Assembly (NCBI GenBank): GCA_028870615.1
Contig: JAGWPH010000049.1
Span: 1-10,046 of the forward strand
Reading direction: 5' to 3'
Length of the DNA: 10,046 nucleotides
Origin: Betaproteobacteria bacterium
GTDB lineage: Bacteria > Pseudomonadota > Gammaproteobacteria > Burkholderiales > Ferrovaceae
The position numbers and the translations under genes were made by a program. Positions within the stretch are counted from its first letter, which is position 1. Each line of letters begins with the position of its first letter. Under the pieces are notes generated by a model. That model saw only the letters and a program-made list of their open reading frames with translations. It was not told the DNA's origin and searched no databases. Positions 1 through 6,713 of this stretch are shown here, one piece after another.

Positions 1-523
1 CCGGATCATCCACATCGAGCCAGCACACCTCCTGTCGATGAACGTCCAACAGGCGCCGAGCACCCTGGTCTCCCCGTAAGGCCATTAGAGCCTCCCGGAA
101 ATGGCTTGAAAAACCAACGGGATTACCGCGTTGCCCGCGATAGCGACAAGCCACGATCGCCGCCCCTTCCGATAAGGCCCTCTGCATGGCGACTACGGTA
201 CTGACTTTGACCTGCGGCATGTCCGCCAGCGCAATGATCCAGCCATCGGCCTGGGGCGCGGCCAGCAACCCGCTTCTGAGGCTGGACGACAGGCCCGACG
301 AGCCTTCCTCCTCCTGCACCTCCACTACCGCCAATCCAATATTCTGAAACAGTGTTCGCAACGTATCGTCACCTTGGGGAACGACTGCCAGCAACTGATC
401 CAGGGGGGTCAGGCATCGTGCCGCTTGAAGGGCTAGAGGAAGACTTCCTGGCGGTGCATGGAGCAGTTTGTTGCTGCCAAAGCGCGTGCTGTGGCCCGCA
501 GCCAACAGAAGACCAGCAATCAT
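1..523 (-). CDS. mocA: MocA/MobA-like molybdenum cofactor nucleotidyltransferase (3' end outside window)
   Basis: Partial gene: 174 residues are visible and the C-terminus lies beyond the left edge. Sequence shown: the N-terminal nucleotide-binding signature LAAGHSTRFGSNKLL (residues 7-21), a GLSSSLRSG stretch (77-85), the metal-binding ALADMP motif (98-103), RGNPVGF (132-138) and LRGDQGARRLL (149-159). This order is typical of the MobA-like NTP transferase family, where MocA joins CMP (or MobA GMP) from the nucleoside triphosphate to molybdopterin in the cytoplasm. The family is usually about 190-200 residues, so roughly 20 are missing. The ATG at 523 lies only 3 bp after the xdhC stop and has no Shine-Dalgarno sequence, which suggests translational coupling. 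Being paired with xdhC favours MocA, which would make the cytosine dinucleotide form used by xanthine dehydrogenase/aldehyde oxidase-like enzymes. MCD versus MGD cannot be decided from sequence alone. Confidence 0.9.
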   Translation of the reverse strand, partial: MIAGLLLAAGHSTRFGSNKLLHAPPGSLPLALQAARCLTPLDQLLAVVPQGDDTLRTLFQNIGLAVVEVQEEEGSSGLSSSLRSGLLAAPQADGWIIALADMPQVKVSTVVAMQRALSEGAAIVACRYRGQRGNPVGFSSHFREALMALRGDQGARRLLDVHRQEVCWLDVDDP

Positions 524-526
524 GGC

Positions 527-1465
527 TTACATGAGGCCATGACGAACGGCGGTAAGTTCGGCCAGGATGGAGATGGCCATTTCGGGCGGGGTACGACTGC
601 CAATGGGCAAGCCGGCCGGACCATGCAATGCGGCAATCTGTTGTGCGTTCAAATCAAACAAAGCCAGGCGTTCGCGACGCTTGATCTGGGTGGCTTTAGA
701 GCCTAGGGCACCGACGTAGAAAGCATTGGATTTCAGCGCTTCCAGCAACGCCAGATCGTCTTGTTTCAGGTCGTGCGTCAATGCAACAACGGCCGTGTGT
801 GGGTCAGGATGATGAGCAACAATAAAATCGTCCGGCATCGTGGCCTCAACAGACGGAACCTGCATTTGCCAGGACTTCCGAAATTCCGGTCTGGGGTCGC
901 AAACAAAGACCTGGTAATCCAGCGCCATGGCCATTTCTGCCATATAACTACTGACCTGCCCTGCGCCGATGATCAGCAAGCGCCAACGCGGCCCATGAAT
1001 GGAACGCAATTGCTCCTCGGTGCAAAGCAGGCTGTCCGTTGTGCTGGCAGGCACCACCTGAACCTGACCACTTCGCAGATCGAGCAAGCGAGCCACGATC
1101 TGCTGTCGGGATATTGCATCCAGCAACTCGGGGATTTTGCTCTGGGAGTGCAGCGGCTCCAGCATGAGTTCCAGCGTACCACCACAAGGCAGTCCAAAGC
1201 GACTGGCCTGCTCTGCCGTCACACCGTAAGCCATTTTTTCAGGGGATTTAAGCTGGCCGTTGCGCATCTTGGCAAGCAGGTCGTCCTCGATGCATCCTCC
1301 CGAGAGCGAACCTACCAAACGACCGTCAGTAGTCAACGCCAGCAATGATCCCACGGGTCGTGGTGCCGAACCCCAAGTCTTGATGAGAGTGGCCAGCACG
1401 ACTCCAGCACCCGTCAACTGCCAGTGTGCCACTGTTTTGAGAACTTCAAGATCGGTACTATCCAT
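527..1465 (-). CDS. xdhC: XdhC/CoxI-family molybdenum cofactor insertion and sulfuration chaperone
   Basis: 312 residues, full length for an XdhC-type protein. The N-terminal XdhC_CoxI domain carries TWGSAPRPVGS (30-40), SGGCIE (55-60) and GLPCGG (91-96), the latter two with conserved cysteines. A C-terminal Rossmann-like domain starts with IIGAGQVS (165-172) and continues with GALGSK (242-247) and the end motif GLPIGSRTPPEMA (275-287). Family knowledge: XdhC binds molybdenum cofactor, protects it during sulfuration and hands it to xanthine dehydrogenase or related hydroxylases in the cytoplasm. The gene sits directly before mocA, forming a maturation pair. The structural genes of the enzyme it serves are not in this window. 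The start MDSTDLEVLK fits the family N-terminus, although no ribosome binding site is visible. It begins 33 bp after the preceding same-strand gene and no convincing promoter or terminator lies between. Confidence 0.94.
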   Translation of the reverse strand: MDSTDLEVLKTVAHWQLTGAGVVLATLIKTWGSAPRPVGSLLALTTDGRLVGSLSGGCIEDDLLAKMRNGQLKSPEKMAYGVTAEQASRFGLPCGGTLELMLEPLHSQSKIPELLDAISRQQIVARLLDLRSGQVQVVPASTTDSLLCTEEQLRSIHGPRWRLLIIGAGQVSSYMAEMAMALDYQVFVCDPRPEFRKSWQMQVPSVEATMPDDFIVAHHPDPHTAVVALTHDLKQDDLALLEALKSNAFYVGALGSKATQIKRRERLALFDLNAQQIAALHGPAGLPIGSRTPPEMAISILAELTAVRHGLM

Positions 1466-1498
1466 AGAAGCAGGATGATACCGCGGGTCCAGTAAAAA

Positions 1499-1762
1499 CT
1501 AAATCCATCGACGCATCAGATGCATTAACCAAAACAACGGATAAGTGGTTGCAGCAACCAGGCCCAACGCAGTCATGAGCGGGCGGTCGCACAGTTCTTT
1601 AAGCAACGCCCACCAGCTCTGCCCCAAGAACGTGTGGGATAAAAACTCCGGAACAGGGAATTCGTTACGCGTTTCAGCATCCAGTTCTGAGCGTTTTACC
1701 AGCGCTTGAAACAACTGCTGCTGCTGCGTAACGGACAACCCGGGTAGGCGCATACGTTTCAT
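1499..1762 (-). CDS. Uncharacterised 87-residue protein with C-terminal membrane segment, in T4SS operon
   Basis: I do not recognise this protein. The first ~60 residues are soluble, with a glutamine run (QQQQ) near residue 14 and a tryptophan pair. One hydrophobic segment follows at about residues 63-82, and the protein ends in MRRWI. The first residues are basic (MKRMR) but there is no signal peptide or lipobox, so it does not look like TrbK or VirB7. Its ATG overlaps the trbL stop codon by 4 bp (ATGA), which ties its translation to the T4SS genes and supports a real gene. It stands where trb operons normally have trbK or trbF. VirB8/TrbF proteins also start with a cytoplasmic stretch and one membrane helix, so it could be a truncated or replaced TrbF, but it lacks any periplasmic domain and I see no sequence match. 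An accessory subunit of the secretion machine is equally possible. Confidence 0.72.
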   Translation of the reverse strand: MKRMRLPGLSVTQQQQLFQALVKRSELDAETRNEFPVPEFLSHTFLGQSWWALLKELCDRPLMTALGLVAATTYPLFWLMHLMRRWI

Positions 1763-2769
1763 GAGCGGTCTCCCGTACGACCCTCGTTTCTGCTGTACGC
1801 CCGAATTTGTTTTGCCATCCAGTCGTTGGCCTTACTGATGCGGCTGTGGATGACCCGGCTGGAATTGGTAGCAAATCCAGTATCAACACGCGCATGCCCG
1901 ACCAAGGCGGCCGAGATTTGAGGTACATGGCTCATCAGATAGGCGATGATGGTCGCAGTGATGATCAACAGGACCGCTAGTGTCATGGAATCCGTAGGTG
2001 TGGCATTGGCCATGACCGCGGCATTGTCTGTCATCCATTGATGTAACAACACGAAGACAGGTTTCGTCATGACCAGTACCGCAACGGAAATGACCCTGTA
2101 AAAGCAGGCAATAAAGAGAAAACGGACCCACGCCATGAAAAATTCCTTGGTTACATCCCATAGTAACCAGGGAATAAAAAATGGGCCCAATGCCAAGGCC
2201 AGCCCTGCCAAAGCGTTACCCATGACATGAATGACCGCCAGAATCGCCAGTGCTACAACAAATACGCAAAGAGCAATAAAAAGCAAAGCCACGGTTATTA
2301 TCCAGCCTCCTAGCGCACCCCAAAAGGCCCATGACATGGGGCTAGCGCCTCCCAGATAACGGTCAGGGCTGCCCGCAATTGTGTCCCATACTGTGACAAT
2401 GATGTCTGTGAAAACACTCCAGGCCGTTGCGAATCCCTGAGCACTACCATTTGGACCCGCAATGGCTGTGGCGATCGCCTCGCAACCTCGATAGATGCCC
2501 TCGTAGAAAATGAAGTCATAAGCTTGCAAGAACCAGGCGACCAACCCTGCCATGAACAAAAACCGGATCAATTGCGAGAGCACTTTCCCAAGGTTGTCAC
2601 CCATCATGGATTCCAGCAGGATATTGATTCCTGACCAACTAAAAGTCAGCAACAGGAGCGACCCATAAAGGCTATCCGCAACGCCTGACAGATTGCCATG
2701 AAGGGCTCGCCCGCCATCTAGGAACAATTGTCCAAACTGATCGATAATGGCTGGGCTAAGCGTCATCAT
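1759..2769 (-). CDS. trbL: TrbL/VirB6-family inner-membrane channel component of T4SS
   Basis: 336 residues, polytopic. Hydrophobic segments are visible around residues 36-54, 63-82, 144-173 (long, probably two helices with what follows), 180-200, 210-230 and 263-281. The stretch LALALGPFFIPWLLWD (190-205) followed by a W-rich helix is the recognisable TrbL/VirB6 core. VirB6-like proteins form part of the inner-membrane platform and contact the substrate during export. The hydrophilic C-terminal tail after residue 285 is short (about 50 residues), whereas plasmid TrbL proteins often have long tails. The start is the first of two consecutive ATGs (2769 or 2766), 7 bp after the trbJ stop. The stop codon overlaps the next gene by 4 bp. 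The assignment rests on topology, core motif and gene order; the TrbL versus VirB6 naming is a matter of convention. Confidence 0.88.
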   Translation of the reverse strand: MMTLSPAIIDQFGQLFLDGGRALHGNLSGVADSLYGSLLLLTFSWSGINILLESMMGDNLGKVLSQLIRFLFMAGLVAWFLQAYDFIFYEGIYRGCEAIATAIAGPNGSAQGFATAWSVFTDIIVTVWDTIAGSPDRYLGGASPMSWAFWGALGGWIITVALLFIALCVFVVALAILAVIHVMGNALAGLALALGPFFIPWLLWDVTKEFFMAWVRFLFIACFYRVISVAVLVMTKPVFVLLHQWMTDNAAVMANATPTDSMTLAVLLIITATIIAYLMSHVPQISAALVGHARVDTGFATNSSRVIHSRISKANDWMAKQIRAYSRNEGRTGDRS

Positions 2770-2776
2770 GCCCGTG

Positions 2777-3586
2777 CTAATGTCCTTGGCTCATGATGCC
2801 CCAGCCCATTGTCGATTCCTGGTCACGTAACTGTTGATGCAATTGTTGTACCTTCACCGCTTCGTCCTGGCGCCGCTTCTGGATAATTTCTCCCGCCAGG
2901 GCGTTGGCATTGGTTTCATCCTGCTGATGCGCCGAATCATTCGCTTGGTGGCCTGCGATCAAGCTGATCAATTGCGCATTTTGACCCGCCAACAGGTTGA
3001 GATGCTGGTTGACTGTCTGGAAACTCTGCTGCAGCCCACTGCTGGCTGGGATTTGTTCCTGTAATTTTCGAATGCGCGTATAAGAGTCATTAACCGACTG
3101 CAAAATGGATACTTCATTCTGGAATACGGAATTGATGTTCTGTCCGCGAAATTGGGCAATCTGCATTTCACGATCCATATACTGACTAGGGGACAGCCCC
3201 ATGGCCACCATCTGGCGAAATTGCACCGTAAATGTGTTTTGCAAATCATGAATCTGGTTAAGCGTGGTTCCCAATGTTTGTGACAGGGACTGGGCCGTAG
3301 CGATCTCATCAGTGTAGGGTTTTAAAATCTGGTCCAGTGCTTCCTGAGGTAGCTTTTTAAGATTCTCAAGTTCGTTTAAATATTGCTGGATCTGCAAGGT
3401 ATATGCCTGAACCATTTGTGCAGTTTGTCGCACCGCATTGGCTGCCGTCAGCGCAGTTTCTGCGTGGTTGGTGGGATCATAGACAATGGTCCCCATCGCC
3501 CCCCCTCCCCCTGCCCAGGCCACCTGCCCAAAAAAGACAAAATATGTAAGCCACAGAAGAGCCAGCCCGGTGGATTGATGCCTCAT
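2777..3586 (-). CDS. trbJ: TrbJ/VirB5-family minor pilus or pilus-tip protein
   Basis: 269 residues. An N-terminal signal peptide is visible: hydrophobic residues 7-23, then VAWA with likely cleavage after residue 25. The mature protein starts with a glycine run and the TrbJ signature VYDPTN (35-40), followed by long amphipathic, glutamine-rich helices with coiled-coil character up to the C-terminus. TrbJ and VirB5 proteins are periplasmic, and VirB5 is found at the pilus tip, where it helps in contact with the partner cell. The ATG overlaps the trbE stop by 4 bp (ATGA). Just after the signal peptide the coding strand carries a run of seven G (plus-strand C7 at 3499-3505) and a nearby run of five, in codons for Gly-Gly-Gly-Gly-Ala. 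The frame is intact here, but the tract could be prone to slippage. Confidence 0.88.
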   Translation of the reverse strand: MRHQSTGLALLWLTYFVFFGQVAWAGGGGAMGTIVYDPTNHAETALTAANAVRQTAQMVQAYTLQIQQYLNELENLKKLPQEALDQILKPYTDEIATAQSLSQTLGTTLNQIHDLQNTFTVQFRQMVAMGLSPSQYMDREMQIAQFRGQNINSVFQNEVSILQSVNDSYTRIRKLQEQIPASSGLQQSFQTVNQHLNLLAGQNAQLISLIAGHQANDSAHQQDETNANALAGEIIQKRRQDEAVKVQQLHQQLRDQESTMGWGIMSQGH

Positions 3587-6072
3587 TTATGCTCTGCCAC
3601 AATGTCCTTCAGATACGCGTTCATCCAATCAGCGCGGCCATCGGTGCGGTACTGTTCAAACAAGGCTTGGGCACGCGCATCCGAGCGCAACCAAGCCAGG
3701 AGTTGCGGAGAAAACTTCACTTCAATCAGATGATTTTCTTCAGGGGTGCTGACGTAGTAGTGGCACTTCTCAGCAGCCTGCTCGATACGACCGATCTGTG
3801 AATCATTTAATCCGAACTGTCCGTGATAAAGGTCACGATGGGCCCTTGCCTGGCGGTTAGGCAGAAAAATCCGGGTGGGAATATTGTCCGCAATGGTGGA
3901 AAAGATATCCGAACCGGACAAATCGTCCAGAGATTGCGTTGCCAGGATGAGAGAACCCAGCTTTTTTGGGATCGTTTTCAGCCAGTCCCTGATGCGATTT
4001 GAGAAATACGGATCGGATAACATAAACCAGGCTTCTTCCACATAAATCAGCGTGGGAACTCCCTTGTGGGCATCCAGCAACTGTTCGACCCGGAAAAACG
4101 CGTATTCCAGGAACGCACGCGCTACGCGACTGTCTCGCAGTACAGTGCCCATTTCGATGCATGTGAATGACGAGAGAACAAAACTATCGTCCTGGTGATC
4201 AAAGTGACCTCCTAATACCCCTCCGGCGAGCCATGGCTCGAGTTCCACCCTAAGGTGACGCGGTAACAATCCATGCAAGCTTCTGAGTTGATGCAAGTGG
4301 GGTGATAATGCGGCCAACCCATTGAGCGCTTCGGCTACAGCGCGATCATCCTCAGCGGAAATGACCCGGCCCCGCGCACTCAGTAAAATTTCAAGCCAGC
4401 GCGCCAACCAGTTGCGCTGTTTTGGGTCACCGACTAGGGACAGCGGGTTGAGCCGCACTGAAGATTCTGTGATATCGATGCAATGGCCGCCTTGCAACAA
4501 GGTGGGAATGCGGCAGGAACGGTCCTTGTCAAAGATTACAGTGTGTACGGGATGGTATTTTTGGAACTGGCTGATCAAAAAGTTAACCCATACCGATTTG
4601 CCGCTACGAGAAGGTCCTATGACAAATGCATGTGCCAGATCATGATGATGCAGATTGAAATAATACGGGCTGCCCGACCGGGTCGAGAACAATGAAAGCG
4701 CTGGCGCAAGTCTGCCCGTCTGCTGGGCCAGATATCGATTGACTTGCAACCCCATTCCAGAAGAACGGATCGGGCATAAATCAGCCCAGTTGGCTGTACT
4801 AATAAAATGCCAGCGAACCAGTTCTCCCCACTGACCGGGAAGCGTGCCTGACCAGGCTGAGTTAAGGTGTAATCGTTCGCGTAGCAGCAAATAGCCTTGA
4901 GTGCGTATACCAGAAGCCACTACACCCAGCGCTTCATCCAAGGCATCGAGATTGGTCGAAAATACCAGGACAGTCAGATTGTGGTACCCAAAAATCCGAC
5001 GAGCTGCCACGATGTCGGTCAGCGCATGCCGTGCATCTTCCGCCGATACGGCACGCCCTGTGTCACGCACGACACTTTCCTCACCTGATACGGCCTCACG
5101 GACATAGCTGAACAGCGATTTTTGCAGATTAAGGTGAAATCGCTGAACATTTTTGATGTATCGTTTGGCGGCGTCGTGGTCGACGAATCGAAATACTTGT
5201 GACAGCGTTAATTCAACAGGGGCTGTCATGACGGTATCGAGCATACCCGGGAAGGTGGACCCCGGCCAACCCTTGACCGCCAAGGCAGCTGCGTAACGAG
5301 TCTGCCCTACACCTTCAAAGCGCAGGTGGTCACCCTGTACCACAACCCGGTCCTCACCCAACACCGTATCCAGATATCCGTTCTGGGCCACGAGTGGCGG
5401 CTGAGACCGATGTGTTGCAGGACTGGTCATTTCATGAAGGAATCCCGTCAGATCCGCCCCCTGTAGACGCTCCGGCTCCAGCTGCTGCAATCCTCCGACC
5501 CACTGGGACAATATCTCTTCAAACTGGTTGATACGTTTTTGCAGGACTCGTTCATCGTGTCGAAATGCATTTCCATGAATCAATTGACGGGCTGCTGTGC
5601 TACATAAACGCTGAAACAGATTGCCCTCGGCTTCCCCTGAGGCCTGTGCCAACATACCGAAGAACCCGTCTCGTGAATCATCAAGGGAAAGCAATATGCT
5701 AATGAAATGACGATTGAAAAAATGTTTTTTGTCCTGCATTGCTTGACGATGCAGGGCATCAATGGCGGCACTTCCTGGGTTTGAGAATGCTCCTTGAGGG
5801 TAATCCTTACACTCGCGTCGCAGGATAGTGGACCATAGTGTGAAGCGATGATCCAGGTTACGCAGCGCTTGCTCAAAAACATCTGCACCGTAATCAATGG
5901 ATGCATCATCACAACCTTCCACTCTCATGCCTTGCAGAAAAAAACAGGCCAACAAACTCCCGTCCTTGTTGAGAACCAAACCGTTTCGAATCTGGACCAG
6001 CCAGGGAAGAACCTCGGATAAGCCGCGGGAGCGAGAATCGAACCCAAAGGCATTGTGCTTAAGGTTCAACAT
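3583..6072 (-). CDS. trbE: TrbE/VirB4-family T4SS ATPase
   Basis: 829 residues, normal size for TrbE/VirB4. The N-terminal CagE/TrbE/VirB domain covers roughly residues 20-450, with a LNKDGS motif near 34-39 typical of TrbE. The C-terminal ATPase domain has Walker A GPSRSGKS (486-493), Walker B TLIYVEEAW (674-682) and the conserved ATQSLDDL box (711-718). VirB4 ATPases are the largest and most conserved T4SS motors. They drive pilus biogenesis and substrate transfer at the inner membrane. In Walker B the usual Asp-Glu pair is Glu-Glu here. As I remember, other TrbE-like proteins also show this form, so it need not mean loss of activity. The ATG overlaps the trbD stop by 7 bp, and the stop overlaps trbJ by 4 bp. 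No frameshift or truncation. Confidence 0.97.
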   Translation of the reverse strand: MLNLKHNAFGFDSRSRGLSEVLPWLVQIRNGLVLNKDGSLLACFFLQGMRVEGCDDASIDYGADVFEQALRNLDHRFTLWSTILRRECKDYPQGAFSNPGSAAIDALHRQAMQDKKHFFNRHFISILLSLDDSRDGFFGMLAQASGEAEGNLFQRLCSTAARQLIHGNAFRHDERVLQKRINQFEEILSQWVGGLQQLEPERLQGADLTGFLHEMTSPATHRSQPPLVAQNGYLDTVLGEDRVVVQGDHLRFEGVGQTRYAAALAVKGWPGSTFPGMLDTVMTAPVELTLSQVFRFVDHDAAKRYIKNVQRFHLNLQKSLFSYVREAVSGEESVVRDTGRAVSAEDARHALTDIVAARRIFGYHNLTVLVFSTNLDALDEALGVVASGIRTQGYLLLRERLHLNSAWSGTLPGQWGELVRWHFISTANWADLCPIRSSGMGLQVNRYLAQQTGRLAPALSLFSTRSGSPYYFNLHHHDLAHAFVIGPSRSGKSVWVNFLISQFQKYHPVHTVIFDKDRSCRIPTLLQGGHCIDITESSVRLNPLSLVGDPKQRNWLARWLEILLSARGRVISAEDDRAVAEALNGLAALSPHLHQLRSLHGLLPRHLRVELEPWLAGGVLGGHFDHQDDSFVLSSFTCIEMGTVLRDSRVARAFLEYAFFRVEQLLDAHKGVPTLIYVEEAWFMLSDPYFSNRIRDWLKTIPKKLGSLILATQSLDDLSGSDIFSTIADNIPTRIFLPNRQARAHRDLYHGQFGLNDSQIGRIEQAAEKCHYYVSTPEENHLIEVKFSPQLLAWLRSDARAQALFEQYRTDGRADWMNAYLKDIVAEHK

Positions 6073-6389
6073 GCCATGGCCCTACCAAACCCGAGGGGAC
6101 GGCGCCCTCTTTGCGTTCTAACGTGGGGCCACGGGTCATAGCTGTCAGCCTGCCGATTGTACTTGACGTAGATTTGCCGCGTAAATGGGTCGCCCAGAGT
6201 AATACGCCGCAAAATGAGATGAGCCAACACCGCGATCGGCAGCCATCCGAACATGTGAAGGTCACCGACCAGGGCAATGCTCAGAGTTGCATTGACTATG
6301 GCAAAAGGTTTTTCAACTCCGGCAATTAACAAAGGCTCCACCAAAGATTGGTGCAATGGCGAGACCCGCCTTTCAATCATCGTATTCAT
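6066..6389 (-). CDS. trbD: TrbD/VirB3-family inner-membrane T4SS protein
   Basis: 107 residues from the chosen start. The N-terminal stretch around VSPLHQSLVEPLLIAGVEK is the recognisable VirB3/TrbD signature, followed by a hydrophobic region at about residues 30-60 that can form one or two membrane helices, then a basic C-terminal tail. VirB3-like proteins are small inner-membrane partners of VirB4 and sometimes fused to it. Here the gene is separate but overlaps trbE by 7 bp. Three in-frame ATGs are close together (6395, 6389, 6380). I chose 6389 because it overlaps the trbC stop codon as ATGA, the pattern used elsewhere in this operon. A start at 6395 would add two residues. Confidence 0.88.
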   Translation of the reverse strand: MNTMIERRVSPLHQSLVEPLLIAGVEKPFAIVNATLSIALVGDLHMFGWLPIAVLAHLILRRITLGDPFTRQIYVKYNRQADSYDPWPHVRTQRGRRPLGFGRAMAC

Positions 6390-6709
6390 AAGCATCCCGG
6401 CATGGTGACTCCGGGGAACAGGGCCGTAATGATGCTAACTACAGACAGGGCGCATGACATCCCTAACAACCAACTGGCAATCCTGGCAACGATACCGCCG
6501 GTTTCGGCATACATGAACATGATGCCGATCATGATGGTCGCTACCACGGAAAGCACTACAGCCACCTGCCCCTTGAGGCTGCTAGCCACGGCACAGATCG
6601 GCCCTTCCCACGGCATGGGGGTATAAAATGCGCTTGCACTTGTAGACAGTGCAAGCAATCCCAACATAAACCCGGTGAAAAAAACAAGATTTATGAACAA
6701 GACGCCCAT
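6386..6709 (-). CDS. trbC: TrbC/VirB2-family major pilin precursor
   Basis: 107 residues. A signal peptide of about 27 residues ends in STSASA with predicted cleavage before Phe28, leaving a mature pilin of about 80 residues. The mature part begins with a short PMPWEGPIC stretch and has two hydrophobic helices (about 38-66 and 72-98) joined by a short loop containing YAETGG. This is the VirB2/TrbC fold, and the position between trbB and trbD fits. The subunits polymerise into the T4SS pilus; TrbC of RP4 and VirB2 of Agrobacterium are made cyclic, but whether this one is cannot be seen. Cysteines are at 39, 86 and 106. The reading frame is open upstream to 6754, but that would overlap trbB by 41 bp and put 15 extra polar residues before the signal peptide, so I place the start at 6709, 4 bp after the trbB stop. 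Confidence 0.87.
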   Translation of the reverse strand: MGVLFINLVFFTGFMLGLLALSTSASAFYTPMPWEGPICAVASSLKGQVAVVLSVVATIMIGIMFMYAETGGIVARIASWLLGMSCALSVVSIITALFPGVTMPGCL

Positions 6710-6713
6710 TGAA

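Noticed and set aside
761..1348. 195-codon open frame on the plus strand
   Set aside because: Antisense to xdhC, whose frame carries clear family motifs; this translation has no recognisable domain.
1475..1480. TATCAT on the minus strand as -10 box of xdhC
   Set aside because: One mismatch to consensus, but no -35 box and only 9 bp to the start codon, so it would give an almost leaderless transcript; too weak to list.
4001..4100. The operon as a complete conjugative element
   Set aside because: No relaxase, coupling protein, integrase, origin of transfer, tRNA or flanking repeat is visible in the window.
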